Below are positions 51,792 to 61,362 of a stretch of DNA of 64,000 nucleotides, piece after piece. The notes beneath the pieces were generated by a model that did not search any database, had not been told where the DNA came from, and saw only the letters and a list, made by a program, of their open reading frames with translations. The DNA lies in NCBI RefSeq assembly GCF_003477705.1, contig NZ_QUDV01000007.1, positions 62,001 to 126,000 on the forward strand. Direction: 5' to 3'. This DNA is from Dorea sp. AF36-15AT. GTDB taxonomy: Bacteria > Bacillota > Clostridia > Lachnospirales > Lachnospiraceae. Made by a program: the position numbers and the translations under genes. The number at the start of each line of letters is the position of its first letter. Positions within the stretch are counted from its first letter, which is position 1.

Positions 51792-52736
51792 TCAGATCAG
51801 TCCCATACTTCTCAAAATATACAGCCATCCCGTCAGAGTAAATGCACTGCACAGTGTCGTCAGCATGATAACACCGGACGACAACACTCCTTCATGTCCC
51901 ATATTTTTCGCCATGACAAAGCTTGATACGGTCGTTGCAGATCCAAGCATAACCAGAATCGCCACCAGCTTCTCCTCACGGAATCCCATCTGTACTGCAA
52001 CCGGCAGGAATATTGCACAGAATCCCACCAGTTTGATAAATGCCGCTACGACAGTCGGCTTCACTTTGCTGAGTGCCTTACCAAAATCGAATGTTGCTCC
52101 CATCGCCATCAGTCCCATCGGTGTAGCCATACCGCCCACGCTGGATACTGCTTTATTCAGAATCGCCGGCATCGGCAGATGCAGTGCTGACCACGCAAGA
52201 CCTGTCACAATGCCAAGTATGATCGGATTCGTTACAACACCTTTCAATGTCCGTTTCCACATTGCACGGTCTAATCCCTGCTGTCCCGGTTTAAAAAGTG
52301 ACAGCACCAGAACTGCCATTACATTATACAATGGCACACTGCCGATGATCATCAGCGGTGCCATACCAGCTGTGCCATAGATATTCTGGATAAATGCGAT
52401 TCCAAGAAGTGCCGCACTGCTTCGGTAAGATACCTGAATAAATTCTCCTTTGATCGAGCGATCTGACCATAAGCAAGATACTGCCGCTGCAATCGTAATA
52501 CTGCATACTGTTACTACAAAGCAAAATAACACAAACCGCATATCCCATACTTCAGAGAAATCCACCGTCGCCAGGTCACCAAACAACAATACCGGAAGCG
52601 GTACACGGAAGACGAATTTATTCATCTTAGATGCAAATCCGTCATCAATCCATCCAATTTTATTAAAAAAGTATCCCAGTACCATCATCAGAAATACCGG
52701 GATTGTTGCGTTCAAACTAAATATTAAATTATCCAT
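51792..52736 (-). CDS. AEC family transporter
   Basis: 314 residues, ten predicted helices with the Auxin Efflux Carrier fold: NATIPVFLMMVLGYFFNKIGWIDDGFASKMNKFVFRVPLPVLLFGDLATVD; TNPIILGIVTGLAWSALHLPMP; a C-terminal half with IAFIQNIYGTAGMAPLMIIGSVPLYNV. Exports or imports malate-like dicarboxylates in other bacteria; substrate here unknown. Start ATG after GAGGAAA. Confidence 0.9.
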   Translation of the reverse strand: MDNLIFSLNATIPVFLMMVLGYFFNKIGWIDDGFASKMNKFVFRVPLPVLLFGDLATVDFSEVWDMRFVLFCFVVTVCSITIAAAVSCLWSDRSIKGEFIQVSYRSSAALLGIAFIQNIYGTAGMAPLMIIGSVPLYNVMAVLVLSLFKPGQQGLDRAMWKRTLKGVVTNPIILGIVTGLAWSALHLPMPAILNKAVSSVGGMATPMGLMAMGATFDFGKALSKVKPTVVAAFIKLVGFCAIFLPVAVQMGFREEKLVAILVMLGSATTVSSFVMAKNMGHEGVLSSGVIMLTTLCSAFTLTGWLYILRSMGLI

Positions 52737-52813
52737 AATTTCCTCATTCCATTATAAAGATTCTACTGTACTTGCTTCTGCTATAGAAACCATGCGTAAA
52801 AGCCGCGCTGACA

Positions 52814-53740
52814 TCACATAAAATCAAACAGTGACATCTGATTATCCCTCTGCAGATGCATCTTCCGGTCTACGATCGTCTCATCCCCATGAAGATGTCC
52901 GATCATGATCGGTGACTGCGGATCATGCATACTGTGCTTCTTAACTGCGCTATCAAGACTTCCCGTGGCATAGCAATAGCCACACCCATGAATGCAGGTG
53001 TCATACATGCCAATATCTATGCTCTCTACGCACTTGCACACTTTCCGCTGTCCCTTATCCTTTTTCACATCCAGAGAATATCCGGCGATCCTCTCGACCT
53101 TCTCTCTGTCAATACATGCACCCGGATAAATGCCATACGGGATCAGATCTACTGCTTCCGCACAGGTATAAATAGGAAGATTATATGTTTTCGCAATAGC
53201 ACCCAGTTTCTCTGCCAACCGAACGATTTCTTCCTGTTCCGGTTCCACAAATGGACAGCCTCTGTATTGATCCACAAAGCTGATAATACACCTTTCTGTA
53301 TATTTATGCAACCACTCACACATCATCTCAAACTTCTCTGTATGATACTGCAGCGTATAAACATCATTTAAAATAATCGGGTCAAACCTCCAGTCTACCC
53401 GATCTCTTCCTATTCTTTCACTCAGCAAAAGAAACGTAGCCATACTCTCTTCCATAGTCGGAAGATTCGGCTCCAGATCTTTGCCATAATCTGTAATTGT
53501 CATTTCAAAATAATAAGGGAAGCCAAGCAGATCGATCATCTTGAGATAAGGCAGCATCGGCTCAGGGTTCTTCGTCCAGAACACAAAACAGTCCACCGTC
53601 TCCGGGGACAGTTCAATCCTGCTGACCTTTTTTCTGTTGTACGGATTCGGAACAAGTACTTCTCCTCCCACCAGTCGGTTCATAAACCACTCCGGATACA
53701 GGGCAGGAATATCTGTCCGTCTGCTAGCACTTATAATCAT
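52814..53740 (-). CDS. DUF1848 domain protein with C-terminal Cys cluster
   Basis: 308 residues. Typical DUF1848 opening MIISASRRTDIPALYPEWFMNRL, then SPETVDCFVFWTKNP and DWRFDPIILNDVYTLQYH. Near the C-terminus is CKCVESIDIGMYDTCIHGCGYCYA, a cluster of six Cys that resembles spore-photolyase-like radical-SAM clusters. The family's function is not established. Start ATG eight bases after GGGAG. Confidence 0.85.
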   Translation of the reverse strand: MIISASRRTDIPALYPEWFMNRLVGGEVLVPNPYNRKKVSRIELSPETVDCFVFWTKNPEPMLPYLKMIDLLGFPYYFEMTITDYGKDLEPNLPTMEESMATFLLLSERIGRDRVDWRFDPIILNDVYTLQYHTEKFEMMCEWLHKYTERCIISFVDQYRGCPFVEPEQEEIVRLAEKLGAIAKTYNLPIYTCAEAVDLIPYGIYPGACIDREKVERIAGYSLDVKKDKGQRKVCKCVESIDIGMYDTCIHGCGYCYATGSLDSAVKKHSMHDPQSPIMIGHLHGDETIVDRKMHLQRDNQMSLFDFM

Positions 53741-53752
53741 CTCTGGCTCTCC

Positions 53753-54292
53753 CTATTTACCAAAATTCGCTTCTACCAACCTGCAATATTCTTCATAAGC
53801 AGGCTCTCCGGCAAATACATCGCGAAGCGCATCCCGCACTCCTTTATAATACCAGCCAATCATACTCTTATCCTTCATTCGGAATCGATTCCAAAGTTCT
53901 TCCCCATATACCGGATAATCACGGTTAATGTCTCTCATATTAGACAACTTATCTGCCAGCGCAATCTTCTGTACATCCGGATCAGCTTCCTTAATGTGAC
54001 ATACTGTTCGGTTCTTACGCTCGATCCAGGTCTTGGACTTGTCCTCGCTCTCCTGCGCTACCAGCTTAGCCACCCGTTCTGAAAACTCTCTGGAAATGAC
54101 CTCTTCCGTCACACCTTCGCAGTCTTCTATGGTATCGTGAAGATAAGCTGCACTGATGACTTCTTCATCTGTCGTCATAGAGCAGACGATATCTCCCACT
54201 TCAATCGGATGTACGATGTAAGGTCGTCTGGTTCCCTTTCGAAATTGTCCTCTGTGTGCCCTGGTTGCAAATTCGATTGCCTTATCGATCAT
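53753..54292 (-). CDS. HD domain hydrolase, MESH1-like (possible ppGpp hydrolase)
   Basis: 179 residues from ATG 54292. HD-domain motifs: EFATRAHRGQFRKGTRRPYIVHPIEVGDIV, the paired AAYLHDTIEDC, and KIALADKLSNMRDI, which match the HD hydrolase half of RelA/SpoT proteins, without the synthetase domain. It may counter the synthetase at 983-1705, 50 kb away, but this is inference. It ends 12 bases before the DUF1848 start. Confidence 0.85.
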   Translation of the reverse strand: MIDKAIEFATRAHRGQFRKGTRRPYIVHPIEVGDIVCSMTTDEEVISAAYLHDTIEDCEGVTEEVISREFSERVAKLVAQESEDKSKTWIERKNRTVCHIKEADPDVQKIALADKLSNMRDINRDYPVYGEELWNRFRMKDKSMIGWYYKGVRDALRDVFAGEPAYEEYCRLVEANFGK

Positions 54293-54475
54293 GCTTTTGT
54301 ACCTTCTCCTTGTATTCGCTTCTGATAGTTTCTGATAATTTCTGTTTTTATTATCCGGCAATTTTCTACTGTCGTCAACCCCCTCATTCCGTATGTTCAC
54401 TATTCATTGCTTTTATTTTCATTCTGGATACGGTATACTATACTTACATCATTGTGATTGGAGCGCAATAATTCT

Positions 54476-55210
54476 ATGAATCAGAAATATATACTAGTAA
54501 CAGGTGCTTCCCGCGGAATCGGGCGGAGCATCGCCTTAAAATTCGCCAGAGAAGGATATCATGTTTTCTTAAACTGCCGAACTTCTCTGAATGAACTTGA
54601 AGAAGTACAAAATAAAATCCTGAGTATGCCCGGCGGAAGCTGTACTATAACTACCGGTGATGTAGGTGATCCGGATCAGGTGCGCCGGATGTTTCAGGAA
54701 ATTCATAAAATATGTCCCGGCTTAGATGTACTGGTCAACAATGCCGGTATCAGCCATATCGGACTTCTGATCGACATGACTGATAACGAATGGGATCGTC
54801 TGCTGGCTTCCAATCTGTCGTCTGCATTCTACTGCTCCCGCGAAGCACTGAGAGATATGGTCTCTGCCAAATCCGGACGGATCCTGAATATCTCTTCCAT
54901 GTGGGGAACTGTCGGTGCTTCCTGTGAAGCTGCTTACTCTGCTGTCAAATCCGGCATGAACGGACTGACCAAAGCACTTGCAAAAGAGTATGCTCCCAGC
55001 CATATTGCGGTAAATGCACTTGCATGCGGTGTTATTGATACAGAGATGAATCATCAGTTATCCGCCGAAGAACGCGCTGCACTTGCTGAAGACATTCCGG
55101 CAGGACGATTTGCTGACCCAGATGAAGTTGCAGATCTTGCATGGCAGATTATTAACAGTCCGGAATACATGACCGGACAAGTCATAGGAATAGACGGAGG
55201 GTATATCTGA
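54476..55210 (+). CDS. Short-chain dehydrogenase/reductase (FabG-like)
   Basis: 244 residues from ATG 54476 (an in-frame TTG at 54458 is possible). Cofactor loop VTGASRGIGRSIAL (about 7-20), NNAG, catalytic Ser in SSMWGT and YSAVKSG (Tyr/Lys pair), ending in GQVIGIDGGYI. Probably a 3-oxoacyl-ACP reductase or related NAD(P)H-dependent ketoreductase; no other fatty acid genes are adjacent. It ends in a 12-bp stem-loop terminator. Confidence 0.92.
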   Translation: MNQKYILVTGASRGIGRSIALKFAREGYHVFLNCRTSLNELEEVQNKILSMPGGSCTITTGDVGDPDQVRRMFQEIHKICPGLDVLVNNAGISHIGLLIDMTDNEWDRLLASNLSSAFYCSREALRDMVSAKSGRILNISSMWGTVGASCEAAYSAVKSGMNGLTKALAKEYAPSHIAVNALACGVIDTEMNHQLSAEERAALAEDIPAGRFADPDEVADLAWQIINSPEYMTGQVIGIDGGYI

Positions 55211-55243
55211 CAAACGTTAGATATACCCTCTTACTTTTCTTTT
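55197..55243 (+). terminator. Terminator overlapping the SDR stop codon
   Basis: GAGGGTATATCT (55197-55208) and AGATATACCCTC (55219-55230) form a perfect 12-bp stem, followed by a T-rich tract. The TGA stop is partly in the stem. Confidence 0.85.
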
Positions 55244-55257
55244 ATGCTTCTTCTCTA

Positions 55258-55788
55258 CTACTTTACAATCTTTAATATCTCTTTGCTGAGCGGCGTTCCC
55301 GCTTCTTTTAATAACTCAAATAATATCGCTTCACTGCTCGTAAGAACAGCACCTTCCTGTTCTGCTCTGCGGATCGCCATCTCGCGGTCACTCTCTCTTC
55401 TGCTTCCAATGCAGTCTGTCACAAGTACAGGCACATACCCTGCCCCCGCCAAATCGATCACCGTCTGCAATACACAACAATGTGCTTCCATTCCGCACAC
55501 CAGAATATACTTCTTATCATGAATCTTCGGCTCTGCCACTTCCAGTGCACTGAAAGAAATCTTATCCAGATATTCTGTCTCTCCGGATGCTTCCCAGACC
55601 TCCGGCACAGACATCCCCAGTCCCTTTGTATACTGCTGTGTTACAGTCATCGGAATCTCTAATGCTTTTAAGCCCTGAAGCAGAATCCGCACGCGCTCCA
55701 TCAATGCCTCATGGTCTGCAATCGCAGGAACCAGTCTCTCCTGAAAATCTACGATCAATGCTGCCGTATGTTCTCGTTCTATTCTCAT
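55258..55788 (-). CDS. Isochorismatase family hydrolase (cysteine hydrolase)
   Basis: 176 residues. Catalytic Asp in AALIVDFQERLVPAI (about 12), the Lys region DKISFSALEVAE, and catalytic Cys in VCGMEAHCCVLQTVIDL (about 112). Related to nicotinamidase and YcaC; substrate uncertain. The start ATG overlaps the exoA ribosome region; it is coupled to exoA (stop at 55790). Confidence 0.88.
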   Translation of the reverse strand: MRIEREHTAALIVDFQERLVPAIADHEALMERVRILLQGLKALEIPMTVTQQYTKGLGMSVPEVWEASGETEYLDKISFSALEVAEPKIHDKKYILVCGMEAHCCVLQTVIDLAGAGYVPVLVTDCIGSRRESDREMAIRRAEQEGAVLTSSEAILFELLKEAGTPLSKEILKIVK

Positions 55789-55789
55789 A

Positions 55790-56542
55790 TCACTTCATCT
55801 CCAGCACGACAGGACAATGATCCGAACCCATCACATCTGTCAGGATCTTCGCATCTACCAGTCTGTCTTTTAATGCCTCGGATACACAAAAATAGTCAAT
55901 TCTCCATCCGGCATTCTTTGCTCTGGCACTGAACCGATATGACCACCAGGAATAGATGCCCTCTGCATCCGGATAGAAATAACGAAATGTATCGATAAAT
56001 CCCGCATCCAACAGTTCGCCAAACTTGCCACGTTCTTCATCGGTAAAGCCTGCATTCTTACGGTTGGTCTTCGGATTCTTGAGGTCGATCTCTCTGTGAG
56101 CGACATTAAGATCTCCACAGAACACCACTGGCTTCGTCTCTTCCAGTTTCTTCAGATACGCCAGAAAATCCTCTTCCCATCTCATACGGTAATCCAGTCT
56201 CGCCAGCTCACTCTGTGAATTTGGCGTATACACAGTGATAAAATAATAATCTTCAAATTCCAGTGTGATCACTCGGCCTTCCTGGTCATGCTCCTCAATC
56301 CCAATGCCATAAGATACACTAAGCGGTTCTTTTTTTGTAAATATTGCTGTTCCTGAATACCCTTTCTTTACAGCGTAATTCCAGTACTGATGGTACCCCG
56401 GCATATCCAGCTCCAGCTGCCCCGCCTGCAGCTTGCTTTCCTGAATACAGAATACATCCGCATCCAGTTCCTGAAATACATCCACAAATCCCTTTTTCAC
56501 GCAGGCACGGATTCCATTTACATTCCATGAAACAAACTTCAT
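55790..56542 (-). CDS. Exodeoxyribonuclease III / AP endonuclease
   Basis: 250 residues, EEP fold. Motifs: [73 protein letters not shown] and [14 protein letters not shown]. Cuts at abasic sites in base excision repair. Start ATG after GGAGG. Part of the truA-exoA-isochorismatase run. Confidence 0.95.
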   Translation of the reverse strand: MKFVSWNVNGIRACVKKGFVDVFQELDADVFCIQESKLQAGQLELDMPGYHQYWNYAVKKGYSGTAIFTKKEPLSVSYGIGIEEHDQEGRVITLEFEDYYFITVYTPNSQSELARLDYRMRWEEDFLAYLKKLEETKPVVFCGDLNVAHREIDLKNPKTNRKNAGFTDEERGKFGELLDAGFIDTFRYFYPDAEGIYSWWSYRFSARAKNAGWRIDYFCVSEALKDRLVDAKILTDVMGSDHCPVVLEMK

Positions 56543-56562
56543 GTCTCATCCTCCATCTGTCT

Positions 56563-57297
56563 TTAGTAATATACTTTTCTGAGGAAAAGTCCTCTGGCCG
56601 GTGCAAGAAATCCCGCCATGCTTCTGTCTTTTGCTTCCAGCACAAGCGGAAGATTCGACGCTTCTCTCTTACCTGCCCCCACTTCGATCAGTGTACCGGT
56701 AAGAATTCTTGCCATATGATACATGAATCCCGATCCATAATAAGTTATGCGCACTTTATCTCCTGCCCGCACTACCTTGATACTGTAAATCCGTCTTATT
56801 GTATCTCTCGTCTCACGGTTATCTGTAAAGCTTGTAAAATCCTTCGTTCCGATCAGATAATCCGCCGCATCACGCATTGCCTCAATATCCAGCTTGACCG
56901 GATAATGGTAACAATACTTCCGGGAAAATACATCAGGTTTTTCCCGGCAGTCTATATAATATTCATACTTCTTTCCCTTGGCACTCTTTCTGGCGTGGAA
57001 TCCATTGCGCACCAGTTCCACCCGGATGATACGTATATCTTCCGGCAGCGAACGGTTCAATGCATCCTTCAGGTCTTCCACATCGTACAGCTTCGACAGC
57101 TTCACGCTGGCCACCTGACCACGTGCATGCACGCCACTGTCCGTACGTCCGGAACCGTCTACCTGTACACGGTATCCTACCATACGTCCGATGGTCCATT
57201 CCAGGATATGCTGGATCGTATTGTCCGTCATAGCCTGGCGCTGCCATCCCTGATAACGTGTGCCGTCATAGGAAATGGTCATCTTATATGTTCTCAT
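56563..57297 (-). CDS. truA: tRNA pseudouridine synthase A
   Basis: 244 residues. Catalytic Asp in GSGRTDSGVHARGQVASV (about 53), with ISYDGTRYQGWQRQ near the start and RVELVRNGFHARKSAKGKKYEYYI. Modifies U38-40 of the anticodon arm. Follows nrdR by 12 bases. Confidence 0.96.
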   Translation of the reverse strand: MRTYKMTISYDGTRYQGWQRQAMTDNTIQHILEWTIGRMVGYRVQVDGSGRTDSGVHARGQVASVKLSKLYDVEDLKDALNRSLPEDIRIIRVELVRNGFHARKSAKGKKYEYYIDCREKPDVFSRKYCYHYPVKLDIEAMRDAADYLIGTKDFTSFTDNRETRDTIRRIYSIKVVRAGDKVRITYYGSGFMYHMARILTGTLIEVGAGKREASNLPLVLEAKDRSMAGFLAPARGLFLRKVYY

Positions 57298-57309
57298 ACA
57301 TTACTCCGT

Positions 57310-57780
57310 CTATTTATCCCCCTTTGAACGATCCAACATCATCTTCTTAATCTCGTCCATAAAGGTGTTCACATCCTTAAACTCTCTGTATACAGAAGCG
57401 AAACGTACATATGCCACTTCGTCCAGTTCTTTCAGCTCATCCATAACGATCTCACCGACATCTGTACTGGAGACCTCTTTTGCTTCCAGATTAAAGATCT
57501 TAATCTCAATCCGCTCTACTGCCTTCTGGATCGCCTCAGCAGATACCGGACGTTTATAGCACGCACGGATAATGCCTCGTTCAATCTTGCTTCTGTTATA
57601 CTGTTCTCGATTGTTATCTTTCTTAATAATGATAAGCGGAATCGTCTCTACCTTTTCATAAGTTGTGAAACGTTTTCCACATTCATCGCAGGATCTTCTT
57701 CTGCGAATCGCACTGCCATCCTCCGCTGGTCTGGAGTCAATCACTCTGGTGTCAGGGTGGTTACAATATGGGCACTTCAT
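57310..57780 (-). CDS. nrdR: Transcriptional repressor NrdR
   Basis: 156 residues. Zinc ribbon CPYCNHPDTRVIDSR...CDECGKRF (residues 3-34), then an ATP-cone (about 49-139, PLIIIKKDNNREQYNRSKIERGIIRACYKRP). Represses ribonucleotide reductase genes when dATP is high. No nrd genes are in this window. Confidence 0.96.
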   Translation of the reverse strand: MKCPYCNHPDTRVIDSRPAEDGSAIRRRRSCDECGKRFTTYEKVETIPLIIIKKDNNREQYNRSKIERGIIRACYKRPVSAEAIQKAVERIEIKIFNLEAKEVSSTDVGEIVMDELKELDEVAYVRFASVYREFKDVNTFMDEIKKMMLDRSKGDK

Positions 57781-57813
57781 TATAAGTCTCTCCTCTTCTC
57801 AGTCTGCTGTACC

Positions 57814-58059
57814 TCAACACGGTTTCTTCTCATGCATTTCTACCAATATAATATCCGGGCCGATCCTTTTGATACACTGAAATGGTATCACAAGCTCTGT
57901 ATCTTCTCCAAACAGGAAACAGAACCTGCCGCCCTTAGGCACTATGATTGCTTCGATACAGCCACTGCATTCATCAAATATCAAATCAGTCACATATCCG
58001 ATCTTACTGCAATCACAGGAATTGATGACTTCCTTTTTCTGAAATTCACATAGTCGCAT
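57814..58059 (-). CDS. PRC-barrel protein, YlmC/YmxH family
   Basis: 81 residues: MRLCEFQKKEVINSCDCSKIGYVTDLIFDECSGCIEAIIVPKGGRFCFLFGEDTELVIPFQCIKRIGPDIILVEM. A PRC-barrel-like sporulation-associated family (TIGR02888). Its SD (AGGTGATCG) is complementary to a segment 30 bp upstream (58092-58100), so the message can fold to hide it. Confidence 0.88.
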   Translation of the reverse strand: MRLCEFQKKEVINSCDCSKIGYVTDLIFDECSGCIEAIIVPKGGRFCFLFGEDTELVIPFQCIKRIGPDIILVEMHEKKPC

Positions 58060-58060
58060 A

Positions 58061-58100
58061 CGATCACCTCTCTACAGTATATGCAGTAAAAAGGTGATCG
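58061..58100 (-). promoter_or_regulatory. SD-sequestering inverted repeat upstream of ylmC/ymxH gene
   Basis: CGATCACCT (58092-58100) and AGGTGATCG (58061-58069) are exact complements. The downstream arm contains the Shine-Dalgarno, the loop is about 22 nt. Possible translational control. Confidence 0.45.
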
Positions 58101-58118
58101 GCGCATCAGCTTCTTTAA

Positions 58119-59048
58119 TTATCGGATAATAGTTCCTGTCTTTCCTTTCAACCCTTCCATCAATTTATCGTAAGATGTAATGATGGCTTCTCTTCCTTCC
58201 CGCTGCTCGATAAATTCTACCGATGCACGGAACTTCGGAAGCATGTTGTAGACACCAAAATGTCCCTCTTCCATGTACTGCTTTGCTTCCTCTACGGTAA
58301 TCTCTCCGAGTTCTTCTTCATTCTCTTTACCCAGATTGATACATACCTTTTCAACGCTGGTCAGAATGATCAGTTCATCTGCGTCCAGTTCTTCTGCAAG
58401 CTTACCCGCTGCCAGGTCTTTTTCAATTACAGCACTGGCGCCTTTCAGACGGTGATCCTGTTCCAGTACCGGAATACCACCGCCTCCGCATGCGATAACT
58501 ACCTGATCTGCATTGACCAGGGCCTTAATTGCCTCAATCTCAACAATACTGACCGGATTCGGTGCAGATACAACTCTTCGGAATCCCTTACCCGGTTCTT
58601 CTACTACATAATTACCTTTCTTACGTTCTGCTGCGGCATCCTCCGCCGACATATATCTTCCAAGCACCTTAGTCGGTGTATAAAATGCTTCATCATAAGG
58701 ATCTACCGTTACCTGTGTCAGGATCGTACTGACAGTACGGAAAATGCCTCTGTCCAAAAGCTCTGTGCGGATTGCATTCTGAAGGTCATATCCGATATAT
58801 CCCTGGCTCATAGCCGAACATACGGACATTGGGGCCTGTGTGTAATCGGTATGGCTTTTGCCAAACTCATTCAATGCTGTATGGATCATGCCCAGCTGCG
58901 GTGCATTACTATGTGTGATCGCTACCTGATATCCTTCTTCGATCAGATCTGCGATCATGCCTGCTGAGCGCTTAACTGCTTCCTTCTGCTCTGGAAGTGT
59001 TGTTCCCAGTGCTCTGTGTCCTAATGCTACAACCACTTTCTTCTTCAT
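58119..59048 (-). CDS. arcC: Carbamate kinase
   Basis: 309 residues. Amino-acid-kinase fold: VVALGHRALGTTLPEQ, ACGGGGIPVLEQDHRLKGASAVIEKDLAAGKLAEEL, LTSVEKVCINLGKENEEELGEI. Makes ATP from carbamoyl phosphate. No arginine deiminase or ornithine transcarbamylase in the window. Start ATG nine bases after AAGGAG. Confidence 0.94.
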   Translation of the reverse strand: MKKKVVVALGHRALGTTLPEQKEAVKRSAGMIADLIEEGYQVAITHSNAPQLGMIHTALNEFGKSHTDYTQAPMSVCSAMSQGYIGYDLQNAIRTELLDRGIFRTVSTILTQVTVDPYDEAFYTPTKVLGRYMSAEDAAAERKKGNYVVEEPGKGFRRVVSAPNPVSIVEIEAIKALVNADQVVIACGGGGIPVLEQDHRLKGASAVIEKDLAAGKLAEELDADELIILTSVEKVCINLGKENEEELGEITVEEAKQYMEEGHFGVYNMLPKFRASVEFIEQREGREAIITSYDKLMEGLKGKTGTIIR

Positions 59049-59129
59049 CTATCTGTCTCCTTTATCTTCATTAAAATCTATGCATTATGTATGTAGTAAT
59101 AATAATATCTGCGATTATGAAATGCAAGC

Positions 59130-59927
59130 CTAAAGATTCAGCACATCCTGTACGCTATAGAGTCCAGGACCTTTATCTTCCAGATATGCCGCACAGTCGC
59201 AGGCTCCTCTTGCAAAACATTCCCAGTTATAGGTGTGATGTGTGATCTCCAGGCGTTCACCCATGCATCCGAAAAATACGGTATGGCTGCTCGGAATATT
59301 ACCGGCTCTCAAAGAATGATATCCAATGGTTCCCTTCTCTCTCGGCGACTCACCTTCGCGTCCGTATACTGCGATATCAGAAAGCTCTTTGCCCATAGCA
59401 TGTGCCATAATCTCTCCCATCTCTTTGGAAGTTCCGCTCGGAGCATCCTTCTTCCACTGATCATGCATTTCCAGAATCTCAATATCTGCATCTTCACCCA
59501 GTGTCTTAGTTACCATCTCCAGCAGCTTATTCATAATATTCACAAGCTTGGAAGTGTTCGCTGCATAAAGCATCGGGATTGTCTTCGCTGCTTCTTTAAA
59601 TCTTGCAAATTCCTCTTCGCTGAAGCCTGTCGTACCACATACCAATGCCTTGCCATGCTTCACTGCCAGATCCAATACCTTCAGGGCATTCTCCCTGGTA
59701 GAAAAATCTATGATCACATCACAATCATCGATTACAGCCGCCAGATCATCTACTACCGGGACGCCGAGATTACGTCCGATCAATGCGACCATCCCCAGAT
59801 CCTGTCCCACATAATCTCTGCCTGCCGGTGCAACCCCAGCCACCAGCTCCATATCGTCACGTTCAGCTGCCACCTGTGTGATCAGCTTTCCCATCTTACC
59901 TCTAGGTCCAATTACTATCACTTTCAT
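59130..59927 (-). CDS. dapB: 4-hydroxy-tetrahydrodipicolinate reductase
   Basis: 265 residues from ATG 59927, eight bases after AGGAG. NAD(P)-binding GPRGKMGKLI (about 6-15), VCGTTGFSEEEF (about 95), and EMHDQWKKDAPSGTSKEMGE, with HSLRAGNIPSSHTVFFGCMGERLEITH near the C-terminus. Step in lysine and diaminopimelate synthesis, and the branch to the dipicolinate that SpoVA transports. Confidence 0.95.
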   Translation of the reverse strand: MKVIVIGPRGKMGKLITQVAAERDDMELVAGVAPAGRDYVGQDLGMVALIGRNLGVPVVDDLAAVIDDCDVIIDFSTRENALKVLDLAVKHGKALVCGTTGFSEEEFARFKEAAKTIPMLYAANTSKLVNIMNKLLEMVTKTLGEDADIEILEMHDQWKKDAPSGTSKEMGEIMAHAMGKELSDIAVYGREGESPREKGTIGYHSLRAGNIPSSHTVFFGCMGERLEITHHTYNWECFARGACDCAAYLEDKGPGLYSVQDVLNL

Positions 59928-60041
59928 AATACAGACTCCTTTCACATTAAATGAAACACCATATCTGGTATCTATCGATTCTCATGCGTTCAGTATAACA
60001 CAAAAGAGTTGGTTTTGGGCAGTCTGAGACAGACTTTTTAT

Positions 60042-61262
60042 TTAATAACACTTCTTACAAGGTGCTAATCCCTTTGCTTCTGCCTCCGAACGGGACATCT
60101 GTGTTGCCGCATCCGGGTTCATGGTGCCACAATTATTCCGGCTGTGGTACTTGCTGCCTGTAGCAGATACCCATACCTGATCTTCAGTACCTACATCCTG
60201 CGTATCTGCTGTCTGACTCTGTACTGCCTGACTTTGTGCCGATTCGCTGCTTTCCGCTTTGCTTTCTGATCCCACGGCCTGAGTTCCCTGATCCTCTGCA
60301 TCTCCCGGCGTGTAATCATTACACGGCTCTGTACTCCATGTCAGATTTGTACCATCACTTGTGACTGTAATAGTTCCCTGTTTGTCTGTACGATACACCT
60401 GGATATCCATGCTTTCCAGTTTATCCATAGTATCTTTATCCGGATGCCCATACTGATTATCCTGTCCACAGCTTATGACTGCATATTCCGGAACTGTCTT
60501 CTGCAGAAAATTCCAGGACGTTGCTGTCGCTGATCCATGATGTCCCGGGACCAGCACATCACAGTCCAGATCAATCCCAGAATTACACATTGCTGCCTCA
60601 CTGGATGCTTCCGCATCTCCTGTAAATATAAAGCTGTTGCTTCCATTTGTCAGCTTGATTGCTACCGAATTATTATTACTTCCATTCGGATCGGTTTCTG
60701 CCGGTGCCAGTATCTGGAATGAACCACTTCCAAAGGAAAATGTAGTTCCGACTTCCGGATGCTCCATTTCCAGTCCCTTCTCGTCCACCGTATTTACAAA
60801 AGAAGTATATAATTTACTGTCATGTACATAATCACTGGATATCACATGATCGACTTCAAATGCATTCAAACAACCAATTAATCCCGCCATGTGATCCGAA
60901 TCATAATGCGAAGAGATCAGATAATCAATCTTGGATACATTCTGCTCCTTCAGATATGAAACCACAAAGCTTGACGTCGAACGGTCACCGCCATCATAGA
61001 TCATCGTCTGTCCCTCTGACTGTACCAATATCGACAGACCTTGTCCTACATCCAGAAAATGTACCGTCATATCCCCTGCTTCGCTGTCATCCACAGACTT
61101 GTCTTCTGATGTATCATCCTGAGTTGATGAACTATCGGTCTCCTTACTTTCTTTTTGATATAGCTTCGTATCAGCTTTATCTGTGCCGCATGCGCCAAGC
61201 AGACACATCATAACCAGTGCCAGAATTGAAGCCATACATCTCTTTTTCATTCTGTTTTTCAC
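60042..61262 (-). CDS. ComEC-type metallo-beta-lactamase-fold lipoprotein
   Basis: 406 residues from GTG 61262, seven bases after GGGGAGG. Lipoprotein signal with lipobox LLGAC (Cys about 25), a Ser/Asp-rich linker, then a ComEC-like MBL domain (about 70-320): HFLDVGQGLSILVQSEGQ, the metal site SSHYDSDHMAGLI (about 115), and VLVPGHHGSATATSW. A C-terminal module YHSRNNCGTMNPDAATQMS...CKKC (residues about 370-406) has four Cys/His residues typical of Ada-like zinc knots. Secreted, probably acts on nucleic acid or another phosphoester; substrate unknown. Dispersed element copy 3 lies upstream. Confidence 0.82.
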   Translation of the reverse strand: MKNRMKKRCMASILALVMMCLLGACGTDKADTKLYQKESKETDSSSTQDDTSEDKSVDDSEAGDMTVHFLDVGQGLSILVQSEGQTMIYDGGDRSTSSFVVSYLKEQNVSKIDYLISSHYDSDHMAGLIGCLNAFEVDHVISSDYVHDSKLYTSFVNTVDEKGLEMEHPEVGTTFSFGSGSFQILAPAETDPNGSNNNSVAIKLTNGSNSFIFTGDAEASSEAAMCNSGIDLDCDVLVPGHHGSATATSWNFLQKTVPEYAVISCGQDNQYGHPDKDTMDKLESMDIQVYRTDKQGTITVTSDGTNLTWSTEPCNDYTPGDAEDQGTQAVGSESKAESSESAQSQAVQSQTADTQDVGTEDQVWVSATGSKYHSRNNCGTMNPDAATQMSRSEAEAKGLAPCKKCY

Positions 61263-61310
61263 ATCTATTCCTCCCCAAATGAATATATACTGGTGTTTCA
61301 GGGTCTTGCA

Positions 61311-61355
61311 TCCACTTATGCGCAGACTCATGTGGATTCAGGCCTTTTACCCATT
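61311..61355 (-). repeat. Dispersed CCAC-hairpin element, copy 3 (upstream of the MBL gene)
   Basis: Minus strand: TAATGGGT, AAAAGGCCTGAA, then a hairpin at 61311-61336, TCCAC-A-TGAG-TCTG-CGCA-TAA-GTGGA, followed by TGCAAGACCC. Its upstream edge is at a TATAAT (61363-61368), so the transcript would start in the element. About 50 nt further on is the GTG start of the MBL gene. Confidence 0.7.
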
Positions 61356-61362
61356 ACCATAT

